A stretch of 64,000 nucleotides of DNA. Origin: Hyalella azteca. Its lineage: Eukaryota; Arthropoda; Malacostraca; Amphipoda; Hyalellidae. Positions 1-10,829 of the stretch are shown here, piece by piece. The DNA lies in NCBI RefSeq assembly GCF_000764305.2, contig NW_025939022.1, positions 1 through 64,000 of the forward strand, in the 5' to 3' direction. Below the pieces are notes generated by a model. The model was not told where the DNA came from and did no database searches. It saw only the letters and a list, made by a program, of their open reading frames with translations. The position numbers and the translations under genes were made by a program. Within the stretch, counting starts at the first letter, position 1. Each line of letters opens with the position of its first letter.

Positions 1-385
1 CTGAGTCTCTCCTGCCATTTCTTGCGAAAATTTTCTCTCTCTAAAGGGTTAGCATCCTTCTTAACAAAGACTGAATTAAACTCTGTGAATTCACTTAGTT
101 TTCTCGCAGCCTTAAGCACTTGTCCGACCTGGGCTGTATCCTGCACAGTTACAAGCAGCGGTCTACAGGCGGTAGCGTCTTTCGATCGCAGCCTCTTGCA
201 TGCCGTTATATTCACAGCGACGTTAAGTGCCTTGGCACAGCAATCAGTAATAAACTCAGCATCCGGAGCATTGCTTTCGGGTACTTTAAACCAAACAAGA
301 TTAAGTTTTCTTCTCTCTCTATACAGCAGTTCACGAGTGCTCTCGTTGGCGAGATCAGAGATGACATCTTTGCGGCCTTGGCTGC
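1..385 (-). pseudogene. LINE ORF1 fragment (CR1/Jockey-like), 5' part
   Basis: The minus strand is open from about 385 to the window edge. It reads GRKDVISDLANES, then ERRKLNLVWFKVPES, RPLLVTVQD, and near the edge FVKKDANPLERENFRKKW. Known for the family: the order NLVWFGVPES, RPLLV, VFVKKDmnPLERE is typical of the nucleic-acid-binding ORF1 protein of CR1/Jockey-type non-LTR retrotransposons. No start codon is needed for a fragment, and the reading continues beyond base 1. The piece lies head to head with a reverse-transcriptase tail on the other strand at 405-640. The exact clade is not resolved. Confidence 0.6.
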
Positions 386-404
386 AACATGGCTGCAACG
401 ATAA

Positions 405-640
405 TGTAATGATTGAAAAGTCTAGTGTGGAGAAAGATTTGGGAGTTTGTGTTGACAAGGAGCTAAAATTTTGTAAGCCTGTTGGAACGCAAGCTAATAA
501 ATTCAACAAACTTCTTGGATTGTTCGGGCACTCTTACAAGTTCCTAGATGCAGAAGCGATGAAGCGGTTGTTTGTTGCTGTCGTGCGCTCGAACCTGGAG
601 TTTGGAAACGCCGTGTGGTCACCAAAACTCGAAACCTAAC
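405..640 (+). pseudogene. LINE reverse transcriptase C-terminal fragment
   Basis: The plus strand reads VEKDLGVCVDKELKFCKPVG, then NKFNKLLGLFGHSYKFLDAE and LFVAVVRSNLEFGNAVWSPK before a stop at about 637. Known: 'kDLGV.vd..L.F..h', 'a.r.LG.i.R.F', 'lf..lVRs.LEyg..vWsP' is the standard segment C-terminal to the catalytic YxDD box of CR1/Jockey reverse transcriptases. The catalytic core is absent, so this is a truncated dead copy. The longer open frame upstream (from base 22) is chance coding antisense to the ORF1 fragment. Confidence 0.65.
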
Positions 641-794
641 AAAAAATTAAGGCATGATACAGAGTATGCGAGAAGCTCGCTATGGCTGTGGTAAGGTTAT
701 TCTGGGTCTGTTCGGCCACTCGACCGCAATCAGCGACAAGTCAGAGTCGCCTTGCCGAATTTATAGTCTGCTGGGAGTGGGACAAAAGTGGGCT

Positions 795-925
795 TAGCCG
801 AACTTACCCGGCCTATAAACTGCCCAGAGGCAGTTTATAGGCCCACAGCAGAAGGCAGTGCCCACACAGAAGGCAGTTTTTAGCCCACAGCAGAAGGCAG
901 TGGGCAGAATCCTGCCGGAGGTGCA
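795..925. repeat. Degenerate short tandem repeat with palindromic flank
   Basis: The unit cccacagcagaaggcagt recurs three times with variation. It is preceded by a small inverted pair around cctataaactgccc / gaggcagtttatagg. No coding sense is seen. The stretch 640-795 resembles 26516-26640, suggesting an interspersed repeat, but it has no protein signature. Confidence 0.5.
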
Positions 926-1309
926 TGGGCGAGCTTGTCTGCACCTGCATAACTAAATGCATGCATATGTCGTGCCGAAATCGCGGAATTGTCGATTTCG
1001 TGGAATCGGCAGCCAGTTTCCGAATTTGTAGCATCAGCATTTCTATACCTACTATAGTAATCTGGGGTTAGGTCAGTCAGCTAAATTTTTTTTAATATTT
1101 AAATATGAAAGAACTTGACCGAACTTGATTTAACCTTTTCTAACTATAACTCGATTTATGTTCTAAGTAAAAATCTAACTTCCGATTTTGTGAATCAACA
1201 ACAAAATGCTGGATTCTACAGATTCAGAAACTGACTGACGATTCCATGGAATGGACAATTCCGCGATTTCTGCACGACATGGATGTATACTAAAATCCAT
1301 TCCCAGGCG

Positions 1310-1352
1310 GCGCCCGTTCGCGTGCATGCGTGCGTGCGTGCGTACGTACGTG
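1310..1352. repeat. cgtg/cgta alternating simple repeat
   Basis: A run of alternating purine-pyrimidine tetramers (gcgtgcatgcgtgcgtgcg followed by tacgtacgtg). Such tracts are common in animal intergenic DNA. The rest of 930-1760 shows nothing recognisable. Confidence 0.6.
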
Positions 1353-1764
1353 TTTGTTTTGCCGTCCGTCTATATTCGTTTTCGATTTCTAAAATTTACG
1401 ATTTAAACAATCACATGAACTTCATATTTGCATTTCTTTCTTCCATTAAATTACTCTAATGTAAGAGAACTAAGTTACCGTTCAATTCGAATTTTATTAT
1501 TGGTGTGTCACTGGTAATGTTATGGCGGCGAATGGCAACTTTGTTCAATTGCCAGGTATGTATATCGTGTTAGACAAGAAACATTATGATGTCTTATGAT
1601 GATGTCTTTACCGATTTCGATTACACTGCTGTACTAGGTATGAAGGCAATTGTATGTTCTTCATGACTATAAATGCTTACCAATAATAGAGATTATCAAT
1701 TAATGAAGCAATGTTACTACTACGACATTGTTGCAACGTCAAATTCTCTAATTGAATCCAATCT

Positions 1765-2204
1765 GTTTTTCGTCCGTGGCAGGATTCGAACCCGGGATCG
1801 CTGGAGACCGCGCGACGCCTTAGCAACCTTGATCACGGCAGCTCGCGTGCATGAGCAATAGAAATAAACTAAATAATTGTTCGACGCCTTAAAAAATGAA
1901 CTGCATTCTCTGGTCATTAATCGTACACTTATGTATATGTATTTCGTTCAATGTTGGTGTGATAACATTAGTTCCATGCTGGTAAATAGCTGAACATTCA
2001 ACGTACCGATATCGACCATTTTTCAACGTTGAAATAATGTTGTTTTCTGTCCTCTCTAGTTTTAGTCAGATTTCGACGTTGATCGGTCGTTTAATTTTGG
2101 TTGTCCAGCATTTCAACCTAAAATCAACATTGATTGAACGTTTAAAAATAAATAAACATTCAACGTACCAATATCGACATTGTTTCAACGTTGAAATAAG
2201 ATTG
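1765..2204 (-). mobile_element. tRNA-derived SINE, copy 1
   Basis: On the minus strand the segment near 1855-1775 carries a perfect RNA polymerase III B box (GGTTCGAATCC) and an A-box-like stretch about 45 bases upstream. The ends do not pair as an acceptor stem, so it is tRNA-derived and not a working tRNA. The same order recurs at 31855-32240: the tRNA-like head, the sequence ctctggtcattaatcgtaca, then a body rich in 'caacgttga' motifs (accgatatcgacc, ttcaacgttgaaataa). The body is internally repeated at 1990-2040 and 2155-2205. The element is cut at 2205 by the inverted duplication. Confidence 0.6.
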
Positions 2205-2208
2205 TTAA

Positions 2209-3695
2209 TTCTGGCTGTGTACTATTCATTAGCCAACTTGCCAGCTAGCTTGAGATCCAGTGTCGAGCATATCCAATTGGCATTAATCGTCAAAGAAAAA
2301 AGGTGAAAATATATGGCTTTGAAAGAATTCTCAGGCCTTTGATTGAGAACCTAAAAAATTTAGAAAATGTTGGCATACTTTTGGATGGAGAAAATGTGAA
2401 AGGCAGTATTGTATGCATCACTGGGGATAATCTAGGATCCCAGTCCATTGGTGGGTTTTTGGAGAGCTTTTCAGGCAGCCACTTTTGTAGGTATTGCCTG
2501 ATCAGCAAGGAAGAGTTCAAAGCTGACCCTATTTTGCTTGGGCCTAAACGAACTGTAGAGAATTATAAGCAGTGTGTGAAAAATCTTTCTGAACTACCCT
2601 CATTTGGTATTAAATCTAATTCAGTATTTGATTCACTGGCTCATTTCCATGTTTGCAACCCTGGTTTACCACCATGCCTAGGGCATGACCTGTTTGAAGG
2701 TGTTGTGGCTTTTGACTAGATCCTTTTCCTTAAGTGCTTCATTCATGTCAAAAATTTGTTTTCTCTGACACACCTCAATCGCCGCATCAACTATTTCAAA
2801 TACTTATCATGTGATGCCAAGGATAAACCAACTGAAATTAATTTGAAGAAAAATAAAGCTAAGTGGCCATGCAGTTTTAAATTGGGTGTTTCTGCGAATG
2901 CTGCCTCTTATTGGAGCATTTGTAATGGACTTGGCTGATCCTGTGTGGGAAGCATACTTACTTCTAAAAGATATTGTTGAGTTGGTAACTGTACCAATAA
3001 TTTCAGTTAGTCAAGTTGCACACCTTCATTATTGTATATGAGAGTACCTCACACAGCGTGAGGTAGTATTCCCTGAGACCCCATTCCGCCCTAAGCATCA
3101 CTATTTGATGCATTACCCCCAGTTAACCCTTGCTTTCGGACCCTTAATTCATGTCTGGTCAATGAGATTTGAAGGAAACATATTTCCGGACATGTGCTCA
3201 TTCTCTGAAAAATTTTATTAAGATAGAGAAAAGTCTAGCCACCAAACATCAAATATTCCAAGCATATTTCCCCTCCGGCAATATTTTTAAATCAAATGTT
3301 ACACATCCCCAGGCTCTGCCATACCAAGGAGATCTTAATTGCCAAGAAATACGGAAAGCAGGTGAAAAAAGGGATGCGATCAAAACTCAATTGAAATGGA
3401 TGCCATCACACTTCATGGTACTAAGTACACTCGAGGATTGATGGTATTTCTTCCAAACAGTGGTTCAAATTTAGCAGTTGGAAAAATTCTCATTGTATTA
3501 ATGAAGGATACTATAGTGTACTTCATTGTTGAACTGCACAATGTTGACATCACAGAGAAATAGGATTGTATGAATTGAAAAAAGTAATAAAATCATGTGT
3601 GTCAAATTTACTGATACTTCATGTGCTCCTCCTATCTATGTCATAAACAACAAATTGTTTTTCACTATTAAACAAATGCTAATAACAGAGTAATT
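2209..3695 (+). pseudogene. Transposase-like ORF, left (degenerate) copy
   Basis: The pieces read in order: LANLPASLRSSVEHIQLAL, ILRPLIENLKNLE, CITGDNLGSQSIGGFLESFS, HFCRYCLISKEE, CLGHDLFEGVVAFD, then in another frame LPLLIGAFVMDLADPVWE, and later FRTCAHSLKNFIKIEKS. Known: this 'GDNLGsHsIGGF.E.Fs..FCRYC...CLGHDLFEGV' arrangement belongs to a widespread family of animal transposon-encoded DDE-type proteins related to the EnSpm/KDZ assemblage; I cannot fix the superfamily. Relative to the right copy it has a TAG at 2717. Two frameshifts are shared with the right copy: one near 2305, one near 2905. It is a dead copy. Confidence 0.7.
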
Positions 3696-4129
3696 TCATT
3701 GACAATGTTAAATGATTGAATTATGTGTAGTAGTTGCCTGTGTATTCAATGAACGTAGTTGCCTTTTTCATTTTTAGACAGTTTTCATTGTTCTCGAGTT
3801 GAAAAATTTTTCTAAATAAATTTAGAAGCCAGTCCCCATCCAAAGGAAAAAATTTGAAAAGGGGCAGGTTAAAAATTGAAAAATTCATTCCAGCTTATAA
3901 ATTTATTTTATTACATGACCTTTTGTTAATGTGGTTTGCTACTTCATTAAAAAATAATAATAAAGATTAAAAAATTATCAAAACATCATTTGTTCATTAT
4001 TAAAAACTTTTTTCTTCAGCCAGGCCAAGGTAGGGGTAAAAAAATTATGTCTGCATTAAATACTAAATCTAATCTTGGATATAACAAGTTTTACTCTTCC
4101 CAACTAATCTATTCCAGAAATTCCAGAGA

Positions 4130-4332
4130 TTCTGTAACTAATGGATGAACTCAAACTTGTAATCCAGAAGCATTTATGCCTTAGTAATGAGGTAATGGCA
4201 TAAGTCCTGATAGCCATCCAAGAGGCTGAGGCAGATAACTTAGATGATGCTCGTGAATTCGTAATGGAGAAAGATCTTACTGGGATCTTGAAACCGATAC
4301 AGATTCAAAAGCTTCTGAAACGAAGGTGTGAG
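4130..4332 (+). pseudogene. SAM-like N-terminal exon of the SAMD3-like ORF
   Basis: After a pyrimidine-rich acceptor (ctattccag at about 4118) the frame reads EILxLMDELKLVIQKH, with two in-frame stops, then EAEADNLDDAREFVMEKDLT and GILKPIQIQKLLKRR, ending at a donor-like GTGTGAGT. Known: 'eFleLteeDLk.iLKPI..RKLL' is the helical motif that starts many SAM-domain proteins of the SAMD3-like group, which continue with the domain seen at 5440-6320. This exon lies in the block missing from the right arm. The two stops mark it as non-functional. Confidence 0.45.
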
Positions 4333-5436
4333 TATTTATTGCAAAGCAAAATTTAGATTTAGATTTGAATGTGATGCCAGTACAATAATATCTTTGGGAA
4401 ATGTTTTGTCTAATTTGATTCTTTTTTTAATATCATGGAGATTATTGTATTATCTGACAAGGATTATTGTTCTTGACACAATTGGCAATGATTAAATCAC
4501 TTGATTTTTTATATAAAAAAATATTTTTTCATTTTTTATTCTTTTTTTAATATATTTTAATATATTGAGTGGCAGTCTTTAATTTATTACAATTATAAAA
4601 CCATATATATAAAAATTAAATGCAGTGAATGGAAATGAAATGTTTGAATTGTGTACATGTTTATTTGCAGTTGTTAGCTTTTCTCATAGCATAGGTCTCG
4701 TTTCAAGTCCTTTGAGGTTTGTTTGGTTGTCGTTCAGTTTATGTTTAGTATTGGTTAATTGATCTAAATTAAATGAGAACAGTGCAGTCAGTCATTCAGT
4801 CACTAGGTACTAGTCGGTGTGTGTAGAGGGTAGAGTCTGGTGGTTTTATGGGACATAAAACTAATAGATCTATTGGTATTGTTGTGCACTATGCGATCAG
4901 CTACCTATCTGTTATGCGACTCTTCAATGTTTATAAGATCCGCATTCCTGAAGTATTGTTGAATATTGAAGCCAGTTAAATGGTCAATATTTAGCTTGTT
5001 ACCTTGCACCACACAAACTTAATAAGGCTAATGAATTGACTTATAAATAATTGTTTACCCAAAAGCCCCAAAGTGGTAAACACCACCTTGGCCATTCTTG
5101 AAATGAATAACAGCCCTTTTTAGCCATCCATAAACTGTTATTGTTAGTAGGCTAATTGCAACGTAAAAAGTAACATTTCAAAAAGACAGAAAAGGTTAAA
5201 AATAAATAATGTAAAAATAAAAAAAAACATTGATTTTTAGTTTTTTTGTTTATAAAAAAACTAATCAAAAAAATCACCAACCCTGGTTCTTGATAACCAC
5301 AGTAATATTGTGTGCTAGTACCATATTACTACCTCGCCAGTAAAATGAAATGCTTGATGAATTTTGCGTTCCCAATATAATAACTCTTTTTGTTGTCACA
5401 TTCACGTTTACATTTTTATCACAAGCGGAGACTGCA

Positions 5437-6325
5437 GTGCATCATCTACAACCAAGAACATCAGTCCCGCACTTCTCTGACGAATCATGTCCTTTAAACT
5501 TGGACCTGAATTTGGATTTATTGGAATTCGAAATGAAAAATGAAATGGATTCGCAGCAGCGGCTTTTTGGAAAGAGGAGAACATTAGTTCGTCACGTCTT
5601 ATCGCAAATTCACAAAGTAACAAAAAACAAGAAAAAGGGAATTGAGTATCATTGCTTTTCGCATACATTCATTTTACCCCGAAGGCAATAAATTACCATA
5701 TGGATGAAAATAAGATTGGCTCCGGCTTCGACACTTTTCTCAAACAGCTCATCAACAGAAGCGACAATTTTGACAGGAAGAAAGAGAACCCTCTTGAAAA
5801 TTCCAAGGATTTTTCGCAGGTAATTCTTCCTTTTGATGCTGAACGAGACGCTTACGGCTGTGTTAACTGGAAACCTAAGTTAACCCAAGAAGAAAGGCTG
5901 GCTGCTGCTGCTGCAATGAGAGACTCATTCGTCGACGGTACAAATCTGGCCGAGTTTATGTCAGCAACTTTCAAGCTCCCAGGAGACGATATGAGCTCCA
6001 AAACAGTTTCAGCTGTTCTGAGTGAATGGCCGATGCTGAAAAATAATTTGACTATTTTATCCCACTTTTAAGAATTAACGAGGGTTTCCCTTAATGCGAC
6101 TCTTAAAGCCAAAATCATAGCGTTCAGCAGCCGCCTTATAAATTTTGCTACGAGTGAAGATTCCCAGGAAACCCAAAAATGTTTCGCCATTTATCAAGAA
6201 ATGCTAGAATCCAAGAACGCAACAGGATGCCACGAAGGATCATACCTGGGAGTTATTTGGCTACTCATGCTGCAACTCAAAGAAGATGTTGAGACTCTGC
6301 TTCCCTTAGTCGATGTGAGTTGAGT
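5437..6325 (+). pseudogene. SAMD3-like transposon-associated ORF, left copy
   Basis: The frame beginning near 5690 reads KIGSGFDTFLKQLINRSDNF, then RDAYGCVNWKPKLTQEER and LSEWPMLKNNLTILSHF. A stop at 6069 (TAA, where the right copy has GAA) is followed by EELTRVSLNATLKAKIIAF and LGVIWLLMLQLKEDVETLLP. Known: 'YGCvNWqP', 'llEEWPfLf....l..HF..Ltgi' and the final LL..D block are hallmarks of proteins annotated as 'sterile alpha motif domain-containing protein 3-like', which are multiplied with transposons in many animals. It follows the transposase on the same strand, so it is probably the element's second gene. The downstream stretch to 6660 has no clear coding sense. Confidence 0.6.
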
Positions 6326-6759
6326 TCCTGTCTTTGTTCTGGTATACAACTTTGAGTTTTCATTTAGCCACACAAATATCAGAGGATCACTAAGGTTTTG
6401 TAATCTATGTTTTGCGAGCATACTGGTGCAAATTTCATCTACCCTAACCAACGAGTTCCTCTATGCAGGAATTGACTCTTCCTTGTGAGCTTCCGCTGCA
6501 AGAGGCATCACGACCTATTCTCTATGTCTTTGGTGAGATCTCTTACCTTTAATTATAGTTCAAACAATTTTTCTAAGTTTGTGCTTAGTTAATTTGAAAA
6601 TATTCCGCCAAATTATCGACTTTTTTCCTTAAAATAGTTCGACCTATGAGAGTAATTATTATATGGCGAGCTTGCACTAGTGATGGCCCTGATGAAGAAA
6701 AATGAGGTCATCTTGAGTAATTCTTCAATTAAAAGTACCGAATACAGAAGTTGTCATAT

Positions 6760-9676
6760 ATTAATTACCCTCATAGGTCGAACTATTTTAAGGAAAAAAG
6801 TCGATAATTTGGCGGAATATTTTCAAATTAACTAAGCACAAACTTAGAAAAATTGTTTGAACTATAATTAAAGGTAAGAGATCTCACCAAAGACATGGAG
6901 AATAGGTCGTGATGCCTCTTGCAGCGGAAGCTCACAAGGAAGAGTCAATTCCTGCATAGAGGAACTCGTTGGTTAGGGTAGATGAAATTTGCACCAGTAT
7001 GCTCGCAAAACATAGGTTACAAAATCTTAGTGATCATCGTATATTTGTGTGGCTAAATGAAAACTCAAAGTTGTATACCAGAACAAAGACAGGAACTCAA
7101 CTAACATCGACTAAGGGAAGCAGAGTCTCAACATCTTCTTTGAGTTGCAGCATGAGTAGCCAAATAACTCCCAGGTATGATCCTTCGTGGCATCCTGTTG
7201 CGTTCTTGGTTTACAGCATTTCTTGATAAATGGCGAAACATTTTTGGGTTTCCTGGGAATCTTCACTCGTACCAAAATTTATAAGGCGGCTGCTGAACGC
7301 TATGATTTTGGCTTTAAGAGTCGCATTAAGGGAAACCCTCGTTAATTCTTCAAAGTGGGATAAAATAGCCGAATTATTTTTCAGCATCGGCCATTCACTC
7401 AGAACAGCTGAAACTGTTTTGGAGCTCATATCGTCTCCTTGGAGCCTGAGAGTTGCTGACATAAACTCGGCCAGATTTGTACCGTCGACGAATGAGTCTC
7501 TCATTGCAGCAGCAGCAGCCAGCCTTTCTTCTTGGGTTAACTTAGGTTTCCAGTTAACACAGCCGTAAGCGTCTCGTTCAGCATCAAGAGGAAGAATTAC
7601 CTGCGAAAAATCCTTGGAATTTTCAAGAGGGTTCTCTTTCTTCCTGTCAAAATTGTCGCTTCTGTTGATGAGCTGTTTGAGAAAAGTGTCGAAGCCGGAG
7701 CCAATCTTATTTTCATCCATATGGTCATTTATTGCCTTCGGGGTAAAATGAATGTATGCAAAAAGCAATGATACTCAATTCCCTTTTTCTTGTTTTTTTG
7801 TTACTTTGTGAATTTGCGATAAGACGTGACGAACTAATGTTCTCCTCTTTCCGAAAAGCCGCTGCTGCGAATCCATTTCATTTTTCACTTCGAATTCTAA
7901 TGAATCCAAATTCAGGTCCAAGTTTAAAGGCCATGATTCGTCAGAGAAGTGCGGGACTGATGTTCTTGGTTGTAGATGACCCAGTCAATCAGGTCTTGAT
8001 CGATCGATGAAGATTAGGGCGGATCGATGAAGAAATTAATGCAGATTCTTGCTCGATCGACATGGGCAAACCTCCATTTGGAGTGGGCAACGGAGAGGGC
8101 AATGTCATTTCAACTCGAGAACAATGAAAACTGTCTAAAAATGAAAAAGGCAACTACGTTCATTGAATACACAGGCAACTACTACACATAATTCAATCAT
8201 TTAACATTGTCAATGAAATTACTCTGTTATTGGCATTTGTTTAATAGTGAAAAACAATTTGTTGTTTATGACATAGATAGGAGGAGCACATGAAGTATCA
8301 GTAAATTTGACACACATGATTTTATTACTTTTTTTCAATTCACACAATCCTATTTCTCTGTGATGGTCAACATTGTGCAGTTCAACAATGAAGTTTACTA
8401 TAGTATCCTTCATTAATACAATGAGAATTTTTCCAACTGCTAAATTTGAACCACTGTTTGGAAGAAATACCATCAATCCTCGAGTGTACTTAGTACCATG
8501 AAGTGTGATGGCATCCATTTCAATTGAGTTTTGATCGCATCCCTTTTTTTCAACTGCTTTCCGTCGGCAATTAAGATCTCCTTGGTATGGCAGAGCCTGG
8601 GGATGTGTAACATTTGATTTAAAAATATTGCCGGAGGGGAATTATGCTTGGAACATTTGATGTTTGGTGGCTAGATTTTTCTCTATCTTAATACGGAAAT
8701 ATGTTTCCTTCAAATCTCATTGACCAGACATGAATTAAGGGTCCGAAAGCAAGGGTTAACTGGGGGTAATGCATCAAATAGTGATACTTAGGGCAGCGTG
8801 GGGTCTCAGGGAATAGTACCTCACGCTGTGTGAGGTACTCACATATACAAAAATGAAGGTGTGTAACTTGACTAACTGAAATTATTGGTACAGTTACCAA
8901 CTCAACAATATCTTTTAGAAGTAAGTAAGCTTCCCACACAGGATCAGCCAAGTCCATTACAAATGCTCCAATAAGAAGAGGCAGCATGCGCAGAAACACC
9001 CAATTTAAAACTGCATGGCCACTTAGCTTTATTTTTCTTCAAATTAATTTCAGTTGGTTTATCCTTGGCATCGCATGATAAGTATTTGAAATAGTTGATG
9101 CGGCGATTGAGGTGTGTCAGAGAAAACAAATTTTTTACATGAATGAAGCACTTAAGGAAAAGGATCAAGTCAAAAGCCAGAACACCTTCAAACAGGACAT
9201 GCCCTAGGCATGGTAGTAAACCAGGGTTGCAAACATGGTAATGAGCCAGTGAATTAAATACTGAATTAGATTTAATACCAAATGAGGGTAGTTCAGAAAG
9301 GTTTTCCACACACTGCTTATAATTCTCTACAGTTCGTTTAGGCCCAAGCAAAATAGGGTCAGCTTTGAACTCTTCCTTGCTGATCAGGCAATACCTACAA
9401 AAGTGGCTGCCTGAAAAGCTCTCCAAAAACCCACCAATAGAATGGGATCCTAGATTATCCCCAGTGATGCATACAATACTGCCTTTCACATTTTCTCCAT
9501 CCAAAAGTATGCCAACATTTTCTAAATTCTTTAGGTTCTCAATCAAAGGCCTGAGAATTGTTTCAAAGCCATATATTTTCACATTTTTTCTTTGACGATT
9601 AATGCCAATTGGATATGCTCGACACTGGATCTCAAGCTAGCTGGCAAGTTGGCTAATGAATAGTACACAGCCAGAA
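6760..9676. repeat. Right arm of the inverted duplication
   Basis: Reverse complement of 2205-6660, shortened. 6760-7976 matches 5437-6660 and 8110-9676 matches 2205-3801. Between them, 7977-8109 is a 133-bp stretch unrelated to the left arm that resembles 31275-31370 (gtcttgctcgatcgac and ggagggcaatgtc in common). The transposon coding sequence continues beyond the arm to 10797, so this is the fuller copy. Confidence 0.85.
6968..7976 (-). pseudogene. SAMD3-like ORF, right copy (longest open frame)
   Basis: The minus strand is open for 185 codons (7768-7211) with the same landmarks as the left copy: GFDTFLKQLINRSDNF, AYGCVNWKPKLTQEER, LSEWPMLKNNSAILSHF, EELTRVSLNATLKAKIIAF, SEDSQETQKCFAIYQEML. 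The left copy has a stop within this stretch (6069). The frame then stops at 7211, where the left copy continues to LLPLVDV. The N-terminal SAM-like exon has been lost with the internal deletion, so this copy is also incomplete. Function is unknown; association with the neighbouring transposase is inferred from co-orientation and co-duplication. Confidence 0.6.
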
Positions 9677-10341
9677 TTTTGTGCTTTGTTTTGGCAGAAC
9701 CTAATGGGTTCACTATTTCAAAAGCATTTTGATAAAGAATGACTTGTAAGGTCTTTGAATTTGACTGGAAAAATTGGTTGGCTTTGTAAGATGCTCCATC
9801 TTGTAGGTCAGATAAATGGTTAAGAGGATTCCATAAAGAATTTCAAATGTGAAAAATGTTCAGTACAGAAAGATTGCAGAGATTGAGTCATGGGCACATA
9901 GTACATACATTGCTCTCTTTGGAATTCATTAAACCCTAATTTAACTTCTATTGGAGGAACTTATTTAAAGTTAGATTGATAAAATACATTTCTAGTATGA
10001 CTTGAGCGTAGTGGTGCTGAAATACACTCTGATATGAAACTTTGGTTAATTGCTTCTAAAATCAATTTTTTATCATCTTCAGCAACGTTGAGAGACTGCA
10101 AAAAATCGAACACCTAGTGGCTGCTCAATTCATGATCCACATCGACGATCTCTTGAATTTCCTCAGCTATCATTTGGATTACTGTCACAGGAATGAGATG
10201 CTTTGCCTCTAACTTCATGTAGAAGCTAGCCAAGGTCAGCATGAATTTGCTTTTGTAATCTTGTAAGGGTGTTGGAATTTCTTTTGGAATGGCATTTTCT
10301 TCTTCAAAATCAGCCATGTTACTACCATCAGTGCGATCCAA
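8219..10341 (-). pseudogene. Transposase-like ORF, right (fuller) copy
   Basis: Reading from 10341: a helical segment (PTPLQDYKSKFMLTLASFYM) ending at a stop near 10114, then NVAEDDKKLILEAINQSF, MYYVPMTQSLQSF, LQVILYQNAFEIVNPLGSAK. It continues through the open block 9582-8944 (CITGDNLGSHSIGGFLESFS, CLGHVLFEGVLAFD) and, after a frameshift near 8997, LPLLIGAFVMDLADPVWE and LTLAFGPLIHVWSMRFEGN. Family order matches other copies of this animal transposase group (superfamily not fixed). A 37-bp deletion relative to the left copy sits near 8697. Several shifts and stops make it non-coding today. Confidence 0.65.
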
Positions 10342-10434
10342 TCTGCCATGTGGTGTAGGACATGTAGCATTTTTTCCCCTGGATGATGATGCATGATGAG
10401 TGATTTTAATTAAATTAGTATATTTTTTAAATGA

Positions 10435-10797
10435 TTAAGTACATCCTTGAAATGGGCATTCAACAGTTTCTAATTTTTTAAGGTGCATGCGTACATGTTC
10501 AATTATGCTTTGGAAATCATCGTTTCTGTAGTAGCAGTCAACAATTCCACAGGAATATTGAGTGATTTTAGCATGCAGTCGTTTCCCACTGAAATTATGG
10601 CATCCGTACATGTGTGACTTAAGGTTCACAAGTTTTTTAAGAACTTCACAACACTCAGAGTACCCACACATAAATTGAAAGTTGGGCAAATTACCATGTA
10701 AACTACAATGCTGTAGATAATTCTTAAGGTTTGTTGATGCTTGGTTGCACAAGTTGCAAATAAATTCCATTTTTGCTTCATAAATTGGTAGAAACAA
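10435..10797 (-). CDS. C2H2 zinc-finger ORF, N-terminal part of the transposon protein
   Basis: The 120-codon frame contains three C2H2-like units: CNLCNQAS with HCSLH (residues 15-35), CGYSECCEVLKKLVNLKSH (about 44-65), and CGIVDCYYRNDDFQSIIEH (about 83-105). A final CPFQGC precedes the stop. It lies about 90 bp upstream of the helical segment of the transposase and is collinear with it. Inference: it is the DNA-binding head of the element's protein, joined by splicing or now separated by decay. The left arm stops short of it, so it exists once here. A host zinc-finger gene is less likely given the context. Confidence 0.5.
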   Translation of the reverse strand: MFLPIYEAKMEFICNLCNQASTNLKNYLQHCSLHGNLPNFQFMCGYSECCEVLKKLVNLKSHMYGCHNFSGKRLHAKITQYSCGIVDCYYRNDDFQSIIEHVRMHLKKLETVECPFQGCT

Positions 10798-10829
10798 AGA
10801 AAGAACAGCGATATTATCACATTAAAATT

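Larger units (their letters stand above)
2205..6660. repeat. Left arm of a 7.5 kb inverted duplication
   Basis: This segment recurs in reverse complement at 6760-9676, with only scattered mismatches by eye. The two arms are separated by a spacer of about 100 bp (6661-6759). The outer boundary is the shared 'aattctggctgtgtac' (left) and its complement (right); outside it the two sides differ. At the inner boundary, 'agttcgacctatgag' faces its complement. The left arm contains about 1635 bp (3802-5436) missing from the right arm. Confidence 0.85.

Noticed and set aside
1770..1860. Functional tRNA gene on the minus strand
   Set aside because: The B box is perfect but the ends do not pair as an acceptor stem and the same sequence recurs with a long shared body, so it is a SINE head.
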